Shown: in pieces, positions 6,202 to 12,558 of the stretch | Layout of the letters: every line of letters starts with the position of its first letter | Position numbering within the stretch: the first letter of the stretch is position 1 | Source: Pseudomonadota bacterium | GTDB taxonomy: Bacteria; Desulfobacterota; Syntrophia; Syntrophales; JADFWA01 | Length of the DNA stretch: 12,635 bases | Direction: 5' to 3' | NCBI GenBank assembly: GCA_030610915.1 | Contig: JAUWQS010000018.1 | Coordinates: 1-12,635, forward strand | Made by a program: the position numbers and the translations under genes | Notes under the pieces: generated by a model | Database searches by the model: none | The model's input: only the letters and a program-made list of their open reading frames with translations | Told to the model about the DNA's origin: nothing

Positions 6202-7890
6202 ATGCCAAGCGAAACCATTACAGTCATAGGCCATCTCGTCGATGTGCAAGGCAATCTGCTAACAGCAACACTCGTTGAGGATGAACAGGGTCGAGTTCCG
6301 ACCATTACCATTGGCGACGAAGACATAACCATAGGTCAGATTGGCTCCTATGTGGTCATTCGGCAGGGCTTGGTGCAGATTATTGCAATGGTCACGAGGA
6401 TGACCGAGCAGGAAGCGCTTGCCGTACCGACTATTGAAACTCCCGGGGAGCCAGATGCGCGACTGCCCTACGCTAAGCGTATTGCCCGATTAACACCGAT
6501 AGGCTCGATATCTACTGACGGCCACTTTGAGCGCGGAGTCGGTCAGTATCCGACAACTGGTGCCGAGGTTTACGCTATTGGATCCGCCGAGATCACGAAG
6601 ATGTTTGAGCGGTTCCATGCCGAGGGCTTCGCAGTCGGAGTACTGACGACCCACCCTTCGATCAAAGTCTCGCTGCATGCCACCAATCTCTTCGGCAGGC
6701 ATTTTGCTATTCTAGGTCAAACCGGTTCAGGCAAGTCTTGGACAGTGGCCTCTGTCGTACAGAAAGCGGTTGCTGAGATGCCAAGGGCTCACATCATCAT
6801 TCTAGACTTGCACGGGGAATATTGTTGGAAGTTGAAGGATGGGAAACACCACTACGCATTCGATGATGCGATTGTTCGCCATGTGGATGCGAGAGAGTTG
6901 GAGATTCCTTACTGGCTAATGACCTATGCGGAGCTCTGTGATCTCCTAATCGATCAAACCGACTTTAGCGCGCACAACCAGACAACTGTGTTTCGAGACG
7001 CTCTTCGTGAACAGAGACTCATAGAGGGCAAGCGACTAGAACTAGAACGCACGACGCTCGATACTCCGGTTTATTTTAATATCGGAGAGATTCGCAAAGC
7101 TCTTGAGGCCAAGAATGGATTAGTGCAGGGCGCGACAAAGATGGTCAAGGGACCACTAACTGGAGCATTTGATAATTTCCTGATGCGACTTGATAGCAAA
7201 CTGAATGATGTGCGATATGATTTCCTCTTAAATCCAAAGAAACGAAATAACTCAGCCTCACTTTCAACACTATTGCGGGACTTCGTCGGACTCGGGGAGT
7301 CCAAGGTTGCTGTCACCGTCATCGACCTGTCCTCTGTTCCCTTCGATGTTCGCCCGACAGTTGCTGCACAGATTGGCCGCCTTGCGTTTGAGTTCAACTA
7401 TTGGAACCCTGAGTATCGCGACTTTCCGATCATGCTCATTTGTGAAGAAGCACATGCGTATATCCCGCGCGAGAGCAAGAGCCAGTTTGCAGGCTCGCGA
7501 AAGTCGATGGAGCGCATTGCAAAGGAAGGACGGAAGTACGGTGTAGGATTGGCCGTGGTCAGCCAGCGGCCGCACGAAGTCTCAGAGACTGTGCTCTCCC
7601 AATGCGGAACATTCATATGCCTGCGAGTCACGAACCCAGACGATCAGGCGTACATTCGGAAGCTTGTGCCAGAGAGCGAAGGTGATCTGGTGAGTGTCCT
7701 TGCTGGACTTGGGCGAGGCGAAGCGCTTGTCCTTGGCGAAGCGATCCCGCTTCCAACTCGATTGAAATTCGATGAACCAAGTCCCGCGCCAAACAGCGAT
7801 GATATCGACTTTTACAACAAGTGGAAGAGCGGCCTGGAAGACCTGGATGTTGACGAAATAGTGAAACGGTGGCGCAGTCAGGAACGATGA
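6202..7890 (+). CDS. HerA-type ATPase of SIR2-HerA anti-phage system (cassette 4)
   Basis: HerA-like ATPases are hexameric FtsK/HerA-fold DNA motors; in SIR2-HerA systems the hexamer docks onto the SIR2 ring and controls its NADase activity. The 562-residue protein has an N-terminal beta-rich region consistent with a HAS-barrel (about 1-110), Walker A GQTGSGKS at 172-179, an ILDLHGEY strand after it, Walker B ending in ICEEAHAY with Glu415/Glu416, and SQRPHEVSETVLSQCG downstream, the sensor-type motif of this family. The length suits a full HerA protein. AAAAGGA at 6187-6193 gives a good ribosome site inside the end of the SIR2 gene, and the 3-nt intergenic gap implies one transcript. The stop precedes the attC R'' by 5 nt. 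Base composition is like the SIR2 gene and GC-richer than the flanking cassettes, so both were acquired together. Confidence 0.92.
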   Translation: MPSETITVIGHLVDVQGNLLTATLVEDEQGRVPTITIGDEDITIGQIGSYVVIRQGLVQIIAMVTRMTEQEALAVPTIETPGEPDARLPYAKRIARLTPIGSISTDGHFERGVGQYPTTGAEVYAIGSAEITKMFERFHAEGFAVGVLTTHPSIKVSLHATNLFGRHFAILGQTGSGKSWTVASVVQKAVAEMPRAHIIILDLHGEYCWKLKDGKHHYAFDDAIVRHVDARELEIPYWLMTYAELCDLLIDQTDFSAHNQTTVFRDALREQRLIEGKRLELERTTLDTPVYFNIGEIRKALEAKNGLVQGATKMVKGPLTGAFDNFLMRLDSKLNDVRYDFLLNPKKRNNSASLSTLLRDFVGLGESKVAVTVIDLSSVPFDVRPTVAAQIGRLAFEFNYWNPEYRDFPIMLICEEAHAYIPRESKSQFAGSRKSMERIAKEGRKYGVGLAVVSQRPHEVSETVLSQCGTFICLRVTNPDDQAYIRKLVPESEGDLVSVLAGLGRGEALVLGEAIPLPTRLKFDEPSPAPNSDDIDFYNKWKSGLEDLDVDEIVKRWRSQER

Positions 7891-7895
7891 GCGGC

Positions 7896-7957
7896 GCCTA
7901 ACAAGACTTTTGCAGCGGATCGCAAAAAGCCGCGCCCGCTGAAAAGCAACGTTAGAC
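7896..7957 (+). other. attC of cassette 4 (62 nt)
   Basis: R'' is GCCTAAC (7896-7902) and R' is GTTAGAC (7951-7957). The left arm TTTTGCAGCGG (7908-7918) pairs with CCGCTGAAAA (7936-7945) with one extrahelical G at 7912. The loop holds CGCAAAAAGCCGCG, shared with the attC sites of cassettes 3 and 8. Relative to the cassette start TTAGAC, R'' has one mismatch (GTCTAAC expected). Confidence 0.93.
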
Positions 7958-7982
7958 AATTGAATAAATCATAGGGAGAATC

Positions 7983-8702
7983 ATGAATACTCCATTATCA
8001 TTAGCTTTAAAGCTAGCTGATGAGATAGAAGGTTTTTCATTGGGGCGTTGCGGACCTAGTGATGATCCTGATGAACAATATGCCTATAGTCGCGCTTTTT
8101 ACGATCTTTCCATGAGGTTTGTTTCGGCTGTAAAACGTATAGGCGATCCTGAGTTATCTGAATTAGTTTCTAATATTGATCTTGAGTTTTCCTATCATAT
8201 TGCAGATGCTCACCACCTAAAAGCTAATCTTCAAACCGTAGTCGACACCTTAAACGAACTAAGTTCTAATCCAAATTACGGTAAAGATATTGCGATCAGT
8301 TCCGTCTTTCTAAATAAGGACCTGATTATTGAGCTAAAGTCGATCGATATTGATCGGCTCGATTTATCAAAGCTGATTAAGATGTGTGAAGAGCTAAACG
8401 ATTCTTATGTTCGTGCTAATTACATTGCATGTGCGCTGTTAATAAGAGCTGTTCTAAATCATGTTCCACCCGTTTTTGGAAAAGAACGTTTTAGTGATGT
8501 TGTTGGTCAATCTGGTCGTAGTATTAAGGCAATATTGAAGAGATTAAATGAGGATGCAAGACCTATAGCTGATTTACATACGCATATCCTTATGCGGCGC
8601 AAAGAAAGTTTACCGTCAAAAAGCCAAATTGAACCCTATAAAGCTGCATTTGAAGTTCTTATTCAGGAAATTATCGTTCAATTGACCAGTGAGAAGGTCT
8701 AA
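7983..8702 (+). CDS. Unknown protein with possible HEPN-like Rx4H motif (cassette 5)
   Basis: This 239-residue soluble protein is predicted to be mostly helical. Residues 155-160 read RAVLNH, an Rx4H pattern in a hydrophobic helix (ALLIRAVLNHVPP), which is the hallmark of HEPN RNases that cut RNA in toxin and abortive-infection systems. A single short motif is weak evidence and no other HEPN feature was verified, so the function remains a hypothesis. The start ATG has AGGGAG at 7973-7978. The gene is the only one in its cassette, and its TAA stop is part of the R'' box GTCTAAC of the attC, so coding sequence and recombination site abut without spacer. Confidence 0.8.
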   Translation: MNTPLSLALKLADEIEGFSLGRCGPSDDPDEQYAYSRAFYDLSMRFVSAVKRIGDPELSELVSNIDLEFSYHIADAHHLKANLQTVVDTLNELSSNPNYGKDIAISSVFLNKDLIIELKSIDIDRLDLSKLIKMCEELNDSYVRANYIACALLIRAVLNHVPPVFGKERFSDVVGQSGRSIKAILKRLNEDARPIADLHTHILMRRKESLPSKSQIEPYKAAFEVLIQEIIVQLTSEKV

Positions 8703-8802
8703 CCATGCCACTGGAGCAGACGGCGTGAAGATCGTGGTTTTGCGTAAAGGCCGTGCAGGCTTGAAATTTATATAGGCCGCTGCTCACCGGCGGACGTTAT
8801 GT
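8697..8802 (+). other. attC of cassette 5 (106 nt)
   Basis: R'' is GTCTAAC (8697-8703), exactly complementary to the cassette start TTAGAC, and R' is GTTATGT (8796-8802). Core arm GAGCAG (8714-8719) pairs with CTGCTC (8780-8785), with an extra G next to it at 8713. The loop is about 60 nt. R'' supplies the stop codon of the upstream gene. Confidence 0.85.
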
Positions 8803-8830
8803 TCCTTATTATTACATAGGAGGCAATGGA

Positions 8831-9313
8831 ATGAAAAAGTATGCTTTCCCGATTGTGGTTTTAGTAATAATAGCCTTATTGTCAGGTTATTTCTTCATTA
8901 CCCAGAAAGATGTCGAAAAGGAAATCGCAAACCTTATCAATAGAGACGAAATCGTTCTTAAAAAATTGAGAATTACCAATAAATTCGGAGATACAATAAT
9001 CGAGTTGTCTGAAAACAAACATTTCAGCGGTTTAATATCCCTCTCTAATAAGTCAAATATCCATACCATTGTGGTAAATGGAGGAAATAAAGATGAAAAC
9101 CCTGGCATTCTTATTAAAAAAGGAGTGGAAGAAATATCCTTCGCTATGATGGTTCAAGAAGAGCAAAACTTAATGAATATTTATGATAGCAAGGGGCTTG
9201 ATGCTGTTTCATTAGGCACAGATAAACATGGGCATGGCGGCTATTCGATAAAAAACGCACATGAAAGAGTCATAAAAACAGAAGGTTGGGGCTGGAGAGC
9301 CTACAATTATTAG
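8831..9313 (+). CDS. Small membrane-anchored protein of unknown function (cassette 6)
   Basis: The 160-residue protein begins MKKYAF followed by a strongly hydrophobic helix (about residues 4-24), then a soluble domain that would lie outside the cytoplasm. There is no Cys after the helix, so this is a membrane anchor or uncleaved signal rather than a lipoprotein. The C-terminal half has Gly-rich, beta-type patterns (SLGTDKHGHGGYSIKN), reminiscent of repeats in surface or tail-fibre-like proteins, but no family was recognised. A strong TAGGAGG at 8817-8823, 7 nt before the ATG, fixes the start; the ATG at 8826 runs into TGA after two codons. It is the sole gene of its cassette. Confidence 0.82.
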   Translation: MKKYAFPIVVLVIIALLSGYFFITQKDVEKEIANLINRDEIVLKKLRITNKFGDTIIELSENKHFSGLISLSNKSNIHTIVVNGGNKDENPGILIKKGVEEISFAMMVQEEQNLMNIYDSKGLDAVSLGTDKHGHGGYSIKNAHERVIKTEGWGWRAYNY

Positions 9314-9314
9314 A

Positions 9315-9386
9315 ACATAACCTCGCAATCCACCAGACCAGCTACAGCCTGCGGCTTCCGCTGGCTGGTGATCGCGGTAGTTATGG
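9315..9386 (+). other. attC of cassette 6 (72 nt)
   Basis: R'' is ACATAAC (9315-9321), exactly complementary to the cassette start TTATGT, and R' is GTTATGG (9380-9386). The left arm at 9324-9342 pairs with 9360-9376 over most of its length, with extra bases in the left arm at the C before ACCAG and the A after it. It begins 2 nt after the upstream stop codon. Confidence 0.9.
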
Positions 9387-9436
9387 TAAAAATGAACTTT
9401 ACACAAATATAATACCCATTATAAGGGAAGAATATC

Positions 9437-9721
9437 ATGTCTAAATATTACGGTGTAATACTTCCGCCAGAACTGCCTCCATCCCTTCTATCAATCCTGT
9501 CGAATTATCTTTTTTATGTGGACGAGCAACCTTTTCTTTTGTCGAAGTCTGTTGGTCATGTTGGAGGTTTTGTGGTTCTGGACACTCTAAACAATGGCAA
9601 CGACAACAACAACAAAAAGGGCAAGAGCCGCCAAACTTTAATCCCATACAATTACGTTGTGGCAATAGTTGATATGACGGAAGAACAACGTGTCCAAGGA
9701 TTTGTCCCTGAGTCTGATTAG
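9437..9721 (+). CDS. Small hypothetical protein with Asn-rich linker (cassette 7)
   Basis: This 94-residue protein has no recognised family. Residues about 50-66 form a hydrophilic linker (NNGNDNNNKKGKSRQ) between two more hydrophobic, beta-prone parts (GGFVVLD before, YNYVVAIVDM after). A GGGAAG site at 9425-9430 supports the ATG. It is the sole gene of the smallest cassette (410 bp), and the cassette boundaries on both sides support it as a real gene. Function is unknown. Confidence 0.72.
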   Translation: MSKYYGVILPPELPPSLLSILSNYLFYVDEQPFLLSKSVGHVGGFVVLDTLNNGNDNNNKKGKSRQTLIPYNYVVAIVDMTEEQRVQGFVPESD

Positions 9722-9745
9722 GAGTTGAATTATTCATATGAAAAA

Positions 9746-9796
9746 CCATAACCTATCGCTGCACCGGACCTGCGGCCGGTGAGCTTGTCGTTGGGC
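9746..9796 (+). other. attC of cassette 7 (51 nt, unusually short)
   Basis: R'' is CCATAAC (9746-9752), exactly complementary to the cassette start TTATGG, and R' is GTTGGGC (9790-9796). GCTGCACCGG (9758-9767) pairs with CCGGTGAGC (9776-9784) with one extrahelical G at 9761. The loop is only 8 nt. All diagnostic parts are present although the total is below the roughly 57-nt minimum usually quoted for attC sites. It uses GTTGGGC in place of the commoner GTTA form. Confidence 0.88.
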
Positions 9797-9823
9797 GGTA
9801 TAGTACTTTAATAAGGAGCGATA

Positions 9824-10432
9824 ATGACTGAGGACAATCTTCGCGAAGCAATCGCAATAGGCCGAGAACAGCGAGGAATAGAGTTCAAAGGTCCTGGAGT
9901 GCTTACAGAAAAGGCTTTTCAAGTCAAAATTATAAGAGCAGTGCTGGGGATGGCTAATAAACCAGGTGGTGGTGTAGTCGTTATTGGAGTGGACGATAAT
10001 GGAACAACTCTTCAAGCCACGGGACTTTCTAAAAGCGAGCTTGCTACCTGGACATACGATGATTTCGCTTCTAATGTATCGAACTATGCCGACCCTTATG
10101 TCGATTTCAATCTTGGAGTCGTTGAAATGGATAAAAAATCGTTCGTGGCTATCGAGACAAAACAATTCGACGAACTTCCTATTATCTGCAAAAAAGATTC
10201 ATTTAACGTGCTCAGAAACGGAGCGCTGTATGTCAGGCGCAAAGGAAAGAATGAGACGGTTGAGGTTCCATCGCATGTTGAAATGAGAGAGGTCGTAACC
10301 CGCGCTGCCGAATTCACCGCTCGTCAAATAGTAGCCTCATACGTTAACCTCAGAGGCCATCTTCAGAGTACTAACAACTCAGTACCCAGCTCCGAGGAAA
10401 GTTTTGATAGTGAAGCGGAGGATTTGTTATGA
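9824..10432 (+). CDS. AlbA_2/Schlafen-type nucleic-acid-binding protein (cassette 8, first gene)
   Basis: AlbA_2 (Schlafen core-like) domains bind nucleic acids or nucleotides and in some members cleave RNA; they recur in bacterial regulators and defence genes. The 202-residue protein shows the diagnostic pattern: an acidic cluster REQRGIEFKG with Glu15, Glu20 and Lys22, a helix, then ANKPGGGVVVIGVDDNG (44-60), the Gly-rich strand-turn typical of the fold, and ALYVRRKGKNE near residue 135. The tail beyond about residue 150 is hydrophilic and ends in an acidic Ser/Glu-rich run that may be disordered. No C-terminal ATPase or helix-turn-helix domain, seen in many AlbA_2 regulators, is present. 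AAGGAG at 9813-9818 fixes the start. Its last codons overlap the next gene by 4 nt (ATGA), implying translational coupling. Confidence 0.85.
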   Translation: MTEDNLREAIAIGREQRGIEFKGPGVLTEKAFQVKIIRAVLGMANKPGGGVVVIGVDDNGTTLQATGLSKSELATWTYDDFASNVSNYADPYVDFNLGVVEMDKKSFVAIETKQFDELPIICKKDSFNVLRNGALYVRRKGKNETVEVPSHVEMREVVTRAAEFTARQIVASYVNLRGHLQSTNNSVPSSEESFDSEAEDLL

Positions 10433-11112
10433 GCGACATCTTGGAGAAGATTCGAAAACGCGGTTTTTGGACCGTCAGAGTGCGTCCAGTAGACTTCCAA
10501 AAAGACCGCATTATCCGACACAGCGATCTTATTGATGCAGTACAAAAATGTTCCGTAGAGTTGAGAGGATGGAGCTTTCCCCATTTCGACCATAAGAAAT
10601 TACCAATCAGAGCTCCTGATTACGTTGAGCAAGAGCTTGATTGGGAGCATCACATTGAACTTTGGCGCGCTTTTAAAAGTGGGCAGTTCGTTTCAATAAG
10701 TGCACTTTGGATCGACTGGCAAGATCAATCAGGGCTCTGGGCTGCAACCCCTGAATGGGAGCCTGGCGATGAGTTGAGCATTGAAGATGCTGTGTTTCGT
10801 ATGGTTGAGATTTATGAATTTGCTGCTCGATGGGCGCGTGTTGCGGATATGGGTAATGAGTTGATTGTAGAATGTAAGGTACAAGGTCTGAAAGATAGGG
10901 CTTTAAAGATTGGACCAAGAGGAGCAGGGTTCTTTCACCGGCAGGCTGCATCAATAAATGAATGGGAATGGAAGCATAAATACCCTTTGGCTGTTTTGTT
11001 TTCAGCACCAAGAAAACTTGCTATCGAGCCTGTTATTAACCTCTTTGAACTTTTTGGATGGGACGCTAATGAAGATACGATACGCGATATTCAGGCGGAA
11101 CTTCGCTCATGA
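10429..11112 (+). CDS. Unknown partner protein coupled to AlbA_2 gene (cassette 8, second gene)
   Basis: The 227-residue protein has no recognised family. It is soluble, unusually rich in Trp (RGWSFPHFD, ELDWEHHIELW, LWIDWQD, EWEW), and mixed alpha/beta in appearance. Its ATG overlaps the stop of the AlbA_2 gene by 4 nt, so the two are made from one message in coupled fashion and probably act as a pair. An aromatic-rich cytoplasmic partner could be a sensor or a regulator of the AlbA_2 protein, but nothing in the sequence settles this. About 50 nt separate its stop from the attC. Confidence 0.8.
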   Translation: MSDILEKIRKRGFWTVRVRPVDFQKDRIIRHSDLIDAVQKCSVELRGWSFPHFDHKKLPIRAPDYVEQELDWEHHIELWRAFKSGQFVSISALWIDWQDQSGLWAATPEWEPGDELSIEDAVFRMVEIYEFAARWARVADMGNELIVECKVQGLKDRALKIGPRGAGFFHRQAASINEWEWKHKYPLAVLFSAPRKLAIEPVINLFELFGWDANEDTIRDIQAELRS

Positions 11113-11160
11113 AAAGGAAAACAAACAATCATGTTTAATTTTGATTGATAGGTCGCAATT

Positions 11161-11220
11161 GCCCAACCAATCACTGGTGCGGACGCAAAAAAGCCGCGCC
11201 GCACAGCTCAAACGTTATGC
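11161..11220 (+). other. attC of cassette 8 (60 nt)
   Basis: R'' is GCCCAAC (11161-11167), exactly complementary to the unusual cassette start TTGGGC, and R' is GTTATGC (11214-11220). CTGGTGCGG (11174-11182) pairs with CCGCACAG (11199-11206) with one extrahelical G. The loop carries CGCAAAAAAGCCGCG, close to the attC loops of cassettes 3 and 4. Confidence 0.94.
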
Positions 11221-11238
11221 CTAATCAGGGAGTAAACA

Positions 11239-11733
11239 TTGCCTACCATAAATATTGAATTGAAGGGTATTGAAATAGTTGCATGGTGGGGCGCTATCAT
11301 TGCAACAGTGGTACTCCTTTGGGATATCTATAAATGGAAAACTTCTGGTCCTAAAATAAGATTCGTTGTTTGTCCTGGAATGATTGTCGTTGGAGACCCG
11401 ACAAGAGAGGGGCAGTCTTTCATATCTGCTGAAGCAACCAATATAGGAGATCGACCGACCACAATAACAAATTTGGTTTTTCAACATTACAAATCCTATT
11501 TCGCCATGTTGAGACATAAACCACAGACATCAATGATAGTGGCTGAGCCAAGTGCATCGCTACCGCTCCCATATCTTCTCCAACCTGGTTCTGTTTGGCG
11601 GGGACTATGCCCTCAGACAGATGAAATTGTGAATCTTGCTAAAGCAGGATATTTGGTTTGTGGTCTTTGTCACTCCCATAGCGATAAGGAAATCGATCGA
11701 CGCGTGATTATACGAAATCAGTCAGAGGCATAA
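11239..11733 (+). CDS. Membrane-anchored protein of unknown function (cassette 9)
   Basis: The start is TTG at 11239, chosen because AGGGAG at 11227-11232 lies 6 nt upstream. The 164-residue protein has one hydrophobic helix at about residues 11-31 (IVAWWGAIIATVVLLW), followed by a Lys-rich edge and a soluble beta-rich domain containing ATNIGDRPTTITNL. This resembles a hypothetical family I recall as common in cassettes and defence islands, but I cannot name a function. The orientation rule (Lys after the helix) suggests the C-terminal domain is cytoplasmic. Its TAA stop is part of the R'' box GCATAAC. It is the sole gene of its cassette. Confidence 0.82.
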   Translation: MPTINIELKGIEIVAWWGAIIATVVLLWDIYKWKTSGPKIRFVVCPGMIVVGDPTREGQSFISAEATNIGDRPTTITNLVFQHYKSYFAMLRHKPQTSMIVAEPSASLPLPYLLQPGSVWRGLCPQTDEIVNLAKAGYLVCGLCHSHSDKEIDRRVIIRNQSEA

Positions 11734-11797
11734 CCACGGAATTAACTCTGACTAAAAATGCTGAGGCATTTTTATCAGGTTATTCCGAACGTTAGCC
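11728..11797 (+). other. attC of cassette 9 (70 nt)
   Basis: R'' is GCATAAC (11728-11734), exactly complementary to the cassette start TTATGC, and R' is GTTAGCC (11791-11797). GGAATTAACTCTGA (11738-11751) pairs with TCAGGTTATTCC (11775-11786) with extra bases in the left arm. Within the loop, AAAAATGC (11754-11761) and GCATTTTT (11766-11773) form a further 8-bp hairpin with a 4-nt loop, resembling a weak intrinsic terminator. Confidence 0.92.
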
Positions 11798-11816
11798 ATC
11801 AGAATGGAGAATAAAC

Positions 11817-12542
11817 ATGTTGTATGATTCAGTTGATCAATTACAAAAAGCTCTTACAGAAAACGTTTTCGGATATGCAAAAGATTCTAAAAAAGCGGCA
11901 GGAAGAGCTTTAGGAACCATTGTCGAGATCATAACATTTTATCTTCTTAAGTCATGGGGGCTCAACAACTCAATATCAATTGAAAAAAGAATACCCGAAT
12001 TTGGAAACCCAGATATAACACATAATGTAGAGTATTCGCTGCATCCAATTTATGAAGAATTTATAATAGAGATAGAAAATGATGGTCGTTCATTGACGGC
12101 TACAAGATTATTAAGAAAAATCAATGAACAAATTGAGATTAACAGTTTCAAAAAAGCTAATAACAATTTATTATCAAAAGACGGTATCTTAAGAAATGCC
12201 TGCACAATAGCAATTAGTAATCACTCATATCTTGTGGCTTCAATCATTGAAATTAGTAACAAAAAATTCAGAATTTCGGTTACAGAGCAAGGCATTATTC
12301 CTTATACTATTTTTGAATGCAAAAGAGTTGGGGTTGAGGAGGGCACAAAGAAAGGGCCGCAAACAATTGAAAAAGCAAAACAAGGGGCATATGTTGCTAA
12401 ATCAGTTTCATCATTGCAGAAAGTTAGGCTTGAAAATGGTGAGCTATATGGAATCATCTATCAAGACAATATTGTAACGCATTCTAAACCTTATCTGTTA
12501 ATGTGCAATAAGAATCCGAACAAAATTCGGTTTTCAGGGTAA
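11817..12542 (+). CDS. Possible PD-(D/E)xK nuclease, restriction-endonuclease-like (cassette 10)
   Basis: The 241-residue protein has features of type II restriction enzymes of the PD-(D/E)xK fold: a helix RALGTIVEIITFYLLKSWG with Glu37, the pair Pro65-Asp66 in IPEFGNPDITH, and FECKR with Glu167-x-Lys169. Helix residues KGPQTIEKAKQGAYVAKSV follow. The gap of about 100 residues between Asp66 and the ExK motif is long and would need an insertion in the fold. No methyltransferase is visible, so if it is a restriction enzyme it is separated from its partner, or it has another target. TGGAGA at 11805-11810 supports the ATG. The stop is part of a GGGTAAC box, the third case in this array where R'' would provide the stop. 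Whether the protein is full length or cut short by the cassette end is unclear. Confidence 0.7.
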   Translation: MLYDSVDQLQKALTENVFGYAKDSKKAAGRALGTIVEIITFYLLKSWGLNNSISIEKRIPEFGNPDITHNVEYSLHPIYEEFIIEIENDGRSLTATRLLRKINEQIEINSFKKANNNLLSKDGILRNACTIAISNHSYLVASIIEISNKKFRISVTEQGIIPYTIFECKRVGVEEGTKKGPQTIEKAKQGAYVAKSVSSLQKVRLENGELYGIIYQDNIVTHSKPYLLMCNKNPNKIRFSG

Positions 12543-12543
12543 C
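12537..12543 (+). other. Possible R'' box of the cassette 10 attC, remainder not recognised
   Basis: GGGTAAC overlaps the stop codon of the preceding gene in the same way as in cassettes 5 and 9, and differs by one base from the GGCTAAC expected from the cassette start TTAGCC. No matching left or right arm could be found in the 92 nt to the window edge, so either a long attC continues beyond it or the array is interrupted here. Confidence 0.35.
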
Positions 12544-12558
12544 ACTTTATTCCTCTGT

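Noticed and set aside
5302..6249. A 315-codon open frame on the minus strand opposite the SIR2 gene
   Set aside because: It lies wholly opposite the SIR2 coding region, which has clear family motifs. Its product shows no recognisable motif, and no ribosome site or cassette logic supports it.
7071..7959. Several overlapping open frames on both strands opposite or within the HerA gene
   Set aside because: All are shadows of the HerA coding frame, whose Walker motifs and neighbour leave no doubt about the true frame.
9734..10165. A 143-codon minus-strand frame opposite the AlbA_2 gene
   Set aside because: It runs across an attC site and the AlbA_2 coding region, has no ribosome site, and opposes a gene with recognisable domain motifs.
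1433..11797. CRISPR array reading of the repeated GTTA-type boxes
   Set aside because: The boxes are 7 nt, variable, and spaced by whole genes with unrelated stems between them. That is attC architecture, not regular repeat-spacer units.
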